Origin: CBDCWO01 sp965223405
GTDB taxonomy: Bacteria > Bacteroidota > Bacteroidia > Chitinophagales > Saprospiraceae
DNA length: 64,000 nt
Reading direction: 5' to 3'
Assembly (NCBI GenBank): GCA_965223405.1
Contig: CBDCWO010000006.1
Coordinates: 6,200,001-6,264,000, forward strand
Made by a program: the position numbers and the translations under genes. Below, in pieces: positions 61,643-64,000 of the stretch. Within the stretch, counting starts at the first letter, position 1; each line of letters opens with the position of its first letter. The notes beneath the pieces were generated by a model. It had not been told where the DNA came from. It saw only the letters and a program-made list of their open reading frames with translations, and made no database searches.

Positions 61643-62029
61643 ATGAAAAACATTCATTATATAATTATAGCCATGATTGCAGCGGGTATATTCCTGATCG
61701 TTTCGGCATCCCGGGATCTAACTACCTATTCTACTTTTAAAGAGGCCATGCAAACGGATCAAAAGGTTAAGATTGTCGGACAACTTGCCAAGGACAAAAT
61801 GATGGTTTATAATCCCGAAAAAGATCCTAATTACTTTGAGTTTTATCTGGTTGATGACCTGGGCATAGAAAAAAAAGTAGTCTATCTCAAAGAAAAACCG
61901 CAGGATTTTGAGCTTTCAGAAAAAATTGTTCTCACTGGAAAGATGAAGGATGACACATTTTACGCCACAGATATGTTATTAAAATGTCCTTCAAAGTACA
62001 AGGATGAAGAATTAAAACTCAATTCCTAA
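61643..62029 (+). CDS. ccmE: Cytochrome c maturation protein CcmE, CxxxY variant
   Basis: A 128-residue heme chaperone with one N-terminal transmembrane helix (IIIAMIAAGIFLIVSAS) and a periplasmic OB-fold (KVKIVGQLAKDKMMVYNPEK, EFYLVDDLGIEKKVVYL, SEKIVLTGKMKDDTFYATDM). The heme-attachment motif near the C-terminus reads LLKCPSKYKDEE, so Cys115 and Tyr119 replace the His and Tyr of the classical HxxxY. It stores heme for delivery to CcmF. The ccmF start follows within 0-15 bases. A -7-like TAATTTTG lies at 61551-61558. Confidence 0.9.
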   Translation: MKNIHYIIIAMIAAGIFLIVSASRDLTTYSTFKEAMQTDQKVKIVGQLAKDKMMVYNPEKDPNYFEFYLVDDLGIEKKVVYLKEKPQDFELSEKIVLTGKMKDDTFYATDMLLKCPSKYKDEELKLNS

Positions 62030-62044
62030 GTGACCGAGCAGCCC

Positions 62045-64000
62045 ATGCAATATATTGGCGAACATTTGTGGCCGGGTATGATCGGCCATTTTTTTGTCAT
62101 ATCCTCTTTATTGGCTTGTCTACTAGGGGCTTATTCTTTCTGGCAATATCATAAGACCGAAATAAAAAGTTGGTGGAACTTAGGTCGCGACTCCTTTTGG
62201 TACCACAGCCTGACCCTATTTGGCATCCTGGGAATTCTCTTGTTTGCCATGGCTAATAAGTATTATGAATATTCTTATGTATTTGCCCACGTCTCAGATG
62301 ATTTACCTCTGCGTTACATCTTAAGTGCTTTTTGGGAAGGACAGGAAGGTAGTTTCCTGTTATGGATGTTTTGGCATGCGGTACTTGGAATTATTTTACT
62401 GCGAAAGAAAACCGAGTTTAATGGTCAAGTCGTTTTCTTTTTGTTTTTGATCCAGGTATTTTTATTAACCATGATATTGGGAATTTATTATGGTCCCAAT
62501 GAATTGGATAAAATCGGAAGTAGTCCATTTACTTTGGTAAGGGATATGCAAGATGCACCGATATTCAACTCTGCAGATTATCTGGAAGTCATAGCTCCCT
62601 TTAGCAATGGGCTTAATATTCTATTGCAAAACTACTGGATGACCATCCACCCTCCCACCCTATTTTTAGGATTTGCGCTGACCAGTATACCATTTTGCTT
62701 TGCCATGGCAGGTTTATGGAAGGGAGATCATACTTCCTGGCTCAAACCTGCATTTCCATGGGCACTTACGGGAGCCGGGATTTTAGGACTGGGTATCGCT
62801 ATGGGTTCTGCCTGGGCCTATGAGGCTCTAAGTTTTGGTGGATATTGGGCTTGGGATCCGGTAGAAAACACCTCCTTAGTGCCTTGGATATTATTAGTGG
62901 CCGGCATACATACCCACATGATTGCTAAAAATACCGGATATTCCATTAAAAGCACCTATCTATTCTATGGACTTACATTTCTGCTTACCAACTATTCCAC
63001 CTTCACCACCCGTAGTGGTGTGTTTTCAGAAACCAGTGTCCACTCTTTTACTGAAATGGGTTTGGAAACTCAATTACTTGCATTTCTTCTATTTTTTGTG
63101 ATCCTTTTTGGGGTTACCTTGGTGCGCAAGTGGAGGCAGATTCCTGTGAAATCAAAAGAAGAATTGACCTATTCACGGGAATTCTGGTTATTCATTGGAT
63201 CATTGGTCTTGTTATTCTCTGCTGTAATTATCACCTTCACCACGTCAATCCCGGTTTACAACCAAATTCTGGATGGGCTGGCCAGTTGGACCGGGAAAGA
63301 CCTCTCTTCCTGGCATCGTGGAATTCCTGTGGATCCCGTACCTCACTATAACAAATTTCAAGTATGGATTGCTTTTTTCGTTGGTCTGTTAACCGGGTTG
63401 ACACAATTTCTTCGCTACAAGGGAACGAACTGGTCTAGGTATCGCGGATATTTTTGGCGTAAAATAATAATTGCAGCGCTTATCGCAGTGGCCATTTCAT
63501 TACTCTTCAAATGGTGGTTGCCCGTACATCCTTGGCAATACAATTTTCTCTTGTTTGCCACTTCATTTAGCATCGCTGCGAATATTGATTATTTGTTATC
63601 TATTCTAAAAGGCAATCTTAAAGTCGGTGCCTCCGCCATTACACATGTTGGTTTTGGTATGATGATCCTTGGGATACTGGCAAGTGGATACCATCAAGAG
63701 ATTATATCAAAAAACACCAGTTTTGCCAGAGAAGATTTACAGGATTTGATGAATGAGGCATTACTGGATAATGTATACCTGGTAAAAAATGTGCCTACTC
63801 CCATGCGCAATTACACGCTGTTGTACAAAGCGGATACAATTATCGGAAATGAGCGAATATACGATGTCGACATTTATCAAAAAGATGAAGAAGGTAAAGT
63901 AACTCATAAGTTTACAGTTAAACCAAGTATTGTTTATAATCGTGACTTTAAGGAAGTCGCCTCAGCAAACCCTTCCATCAGGCGATACTTTGACCAAGAC
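62045..64000 (+). CDS. ccmF: Cytochrome c maturation protein CcmF, cut by window end
   Basis: At least 652 codons in frame to the edge. A start at 62045 (MQYIGEHLWPGMIGHFFVIS) is chosen; an in-frame GTG at 62030 directly after the ccmE stop is an alternative that would tighten the coupling. It is a polytopic heme-handling membrane protein with WEGQEGSFLLWMFWHAV, TIHPPTLFLGFAL, and the WWD tryptophan-rich motif GGYWAWDPVENTSLVPWILL, followed by IHTHMIAKNTGYSIKSTYLF and NYSTFTTRSGVFSETSVHSF. It takes heme from CcmE and attaches it to apocytochrome c. The C-terminal periplasmic domain continues beyond the window. Confidence 0.95.
   Translation, partial: MQYIGEHLWPGMIGHFFVISSLLACLLGAYSFWQYHKTEIKSWWNLGRDSFWYHSLTLFGILGILLFAMANKYYEYSYVFAHVSDDLPLRYILSAFWEGQEGSFLLWMFWHAVLGIILLRKKTEFNGQVVFFLFLIQVFLLTMILGIYYGPNELDKIGSSPFTLVRDMQDAPIFNSADYLEVIAPFSNGLNILLQNYWMTIHPPTLFLGFALTSIPFCFAMAGLWKGDHTSWLKPAFPWALTGAGILGLGIAMGSAWAYEALSFGGYWAWDPVENTSLVPWILLVAGIHTHMIAKNTGYSIKSTYLFYGLTFLLTNYSTFTTRSGVFSETSVHSFTEMGLETQLLAFLLFFVILFGVTLVRKWRQIPVKSKEELTYSREFWLFIGSLVLLFSAVIITFTTSIPVYNQILDGLASWTGKDLSSWHRGIPVDPVPHYNKFQVWIAFFVGLLTGLTQFLRYKGTNWSRYRGYFWRKIIIAALIAVAISLLFKWWLPVHPWQYNFLLFATSFSIAANIDYLLSILKGNLKVGASAITHVGFGMMILGILASGYHQEIISKNTSFAREDLQDLMNEALLDNVYLVKNVPTPMRNYTLLYKADTIIGNERIYDVDIYQKDEEGKVTHKFTVKPSIVYNRDFKEVASANPSIRRYFDQD

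Noticed and set aside
1..64000. tRNA, rRNA, riboswitch, integrase or complete insertion sequence
   Set aside because: I looked for T-loop-like GTTCRANNC contexts, ribosomal RNA landmarks, long leader structures before ribH, pur and pyr genes, and transposase or integrase motifs, and found none I could support.

Overview
The window is an AT-rich chromosomal segment of a member of the Bacteroidota. Evidence for this is a type IX secretion (T9SS) C-terminal sorting domain at 141-2822, OmpA proteins with thrombospondin type-3 repeats, LytTR regulation, DUF6090 and DUF5107 proteins, GEVED and PKD secreted modules, and several promoters of the phylum-specific form TTTG-N18/19-TAnnTTTG. Shine-Dalgarno sequences are mostly absent. 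A free-living environmental lineage such as Saprospiria is a plausible guess, but the sequence alone does not prove it. I see no tRNA, rRNA, CRISPR array or complete insertion sequence.

Layout. 0-14 kb: a T9SS-secreted beta-propeller protein, a coiled-coil/OmpA envelope pair, a DUF1648 membrane protein broken by one in-frame TGA, a GT39 glycosyltransferase, a membrane-anchored hydrolase, small envelope proteins, an outer-membrane protein and a large secreted matrixin-like protease. 14-19 kb: two tandem-repeat tracts, then a TRAP transporter permease pair divergent from an operon of a P1 (DmpA-type) peptidase and a PLP decarboxylase. 19-25 kb: a PagL-like lipid A deacylase, GrpB-family protein, Crp/Fnr regulator, a DUF6090 gene wrecked by an imperfect direct duplication, and a divergent pair of response regulators, one with a LytTR output and one with an adenylate cyclase output. 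25-38.4 kb: a glycan-catabolism island with a sugar transporter, a DUF5107-TPR protein, a sulfatase, a LacI regulator and a GH38 enzyme, interspersed with 3'-end relics of a second sulfatase, an SGNH hydrolase and a GH2 enzyme. 38.5-55 kb: mostly housekeeping (recQ, dciA-like, recF, pdhA, ribH, pyrC, purK, purE), with a subtilisin and a cyclase/TPR protein between them. 55-64 kb: an OmpA/TSP3 protein, small asparaginase, lipoprotein, YkuK-like protein, YyaL-like protein, and the start of a cytochrome c maturation operon (ccmE, ccmF, the latter cut by the window end).

How the genes fit together. The clearest regulatory unit is the LacI gene with the GH38 gene. The same 21-bp sequence, containing a near-perfect 18-bp palindrome, precedes both genes, six bases downstream of the putative -7 element in each case, so the repressor probably controls itself and the GH38 enzyme. 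Transporter, DUF5107 protein, SGNH remnant and sulfatase are collinear and tightly spaced. The island lacks SusC/SusD and has lost at least three enzyme genes down to their last 150-450 bases. No complete undescribed system is proven here. The best candidates for new biology are the DUF5107-centred sulfated-glycan island with its operator pair, and the divergent LytTR/cyclase regulator pair.
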